Assembly: GCA_028023455.1 (NCBI GenBank) | Contig: JAQFVV010012499.1 | Coordinates: forward strand, 310,001-374,000 | Direction: 5' to 3' | DNA length: 64,000 nucleotides | DNA from: Epiperipatus broadwayi | Taxonomy: Eukaryota; Onychophora; Udeonychophora; Euonychophora; Peripatidae | Part shown: positions 63,317-64,000 of the stretch, piece after piece | How positions within the stretch are numbered: position 1 is the first letter of the stretch | How the letters are laid out: each line of letters begins with the position of its first letter | Translations under genes and position numbers: made by a program | The notes under the pieces: generated by a model | Database searches by the model: none | The model's input: only the letters and a program-made list of their open reading frames with translations | What the model was told of the DNA's origin: nothing

Positions 63317-64000
63317 TATATATACATTGTAATGTTTTCCATCTTGCTAGGCCTCTACACACAATATAAAATGCGCATGAGTTGATCAAGTTATGCCAAA
63401 AAGAAGAAAATTGTATTTCTATTTCTAAAAAACATAACTATATTTTCTGATCAACTCTATCTAGTAATTGTTGTGAATTACACCATCAACAAAATCAGAT
63501 TTTAATTTATTTGAAAGGTGCCAGGGTTCTGCAAGAACCCACTGAAATTGTCACATAACATCTCGCAAATTAAAAAGAAAAATGTTTTTTTTTTTAAGAA
63601 TTGGTAATTCTACCATAAACTAGAATTATCTTTTAAATATTATTATTCCTGGAACTTATAACCTATTGGCAAAGGTAAATTACATTTTTAAATTTTACTA
63701 AACTAATAATAAATTTAATAATAAACACTAATAAATATTATTAATAACATACAAATGGAAATTGATATTAGAAATATTTTTATTCTAACAGATTAAAAAT
63801 CTGTTTAAGTTAAATTGCGAATTAAATAAACTGGAGAGAACACATACTAATCCAAACATGAAGCAATTAATAAAAAATAATAATACTTAAACAAAATAAT
63901 TAAAGCAACTCAATAATGTTCACTTCTTAGAATTCATTTCCAAGATCTTGTATAAAGTTATTTAAAAGAAAGTTCCTTGAGTACAAAAATTCTCTATTGG
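63317..64000. other. Possible left part of another (TA)n-bounded element
   Basis: After the B2 right-end (TA)n tract comes ATTGTAATGTTTTCC, similar in kind to the TTGTAACC/TTGTACCC left ends, then AT-rich sequence to the window edge. A short hairpin GGGTTCTGCAAGAACCC lies at 63524-63540. Membership in the superfamily is a guess because no partner copy is in the window. Confidence 0.35.

Overview
This window looks like very AT-rich eukaryotic nuclear DNA, most likely from an arthropod or another invertebrate. The lineage is inferred from repeat types and cannot be fixed from this sequence. No bacterial or organellar gene organisation is visible and I find no intact host gene. Almost everything recognisable is mobile DNA, palindromes or microsatellites set in unique AT-rich sequence.

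Layout. 0.4-5.4 kb: a decayed but nearly full-length non-LTR retrotransposon (LINE) on the minus strand, with a zinc-knuckle ORF1, an APE-type endonuclease, a reverse transcriptase and a C-terminal CCHC finger. 5.42-6.19 kb: a TTAA-flanked, piggyBac-like MITE beside the LINE's 5' end; a second copy lies at 26.5-27.3 kb. 6.6-7.0 kb: the tail of another LINE. 7.1-7.9 kb: a tandem repeat carrying a hammerhead-like motif. 9.6-13.3 kb: a 3.7-kb inverted repeat with two broken copies of a multi-VWC-domain gene; a tRNA-Lys-type primer-binding site abuts its right end. 14.2-16.8 kb: a tRNA-like 82-mer and two RTE-type LINE relics. 17.5-18.5 kb: three copies (two inverted, one direct) of a unit carrying candidate hammerhead ribozymes.

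19.2-24.6, 28.6-32.9, 33.0-37.5 and 57.8-63.3 kb: four 4-6-kb elements of two related families (A and B). None has a long ORF, and each is bounded by (TA)n tracts with similar short ends. B1 and A2 are joined head to tail across a single (TA)n tract. A1 carries a near-perfect foldback insertion that A2 lacks. B2 carries a pair of 196-bp direct repeats, each with a TATA/initiator-like promoter. 38.4-39.5, 44.6-45.95 and 51.3-51.8 kb: further large palindromes, two of them with tandem repeats inside each arm. 46.6-48.65 kb: a second LINE relic resembling the first. A possible kelch-like exon lies at 42.75-42.89 kb.

The pieces do not form a pathway. The common theme is DNA shaped by retrotransposition, inverted duplication and insertion into AT microsatellites. 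The strongest candidates for something under-described are the (TA)n-bounded A/B element superfamily, the hammerhead-bearing inverted repeats, and the VWC-gene inverted repeat next to a retroviral-type primer-binding site.
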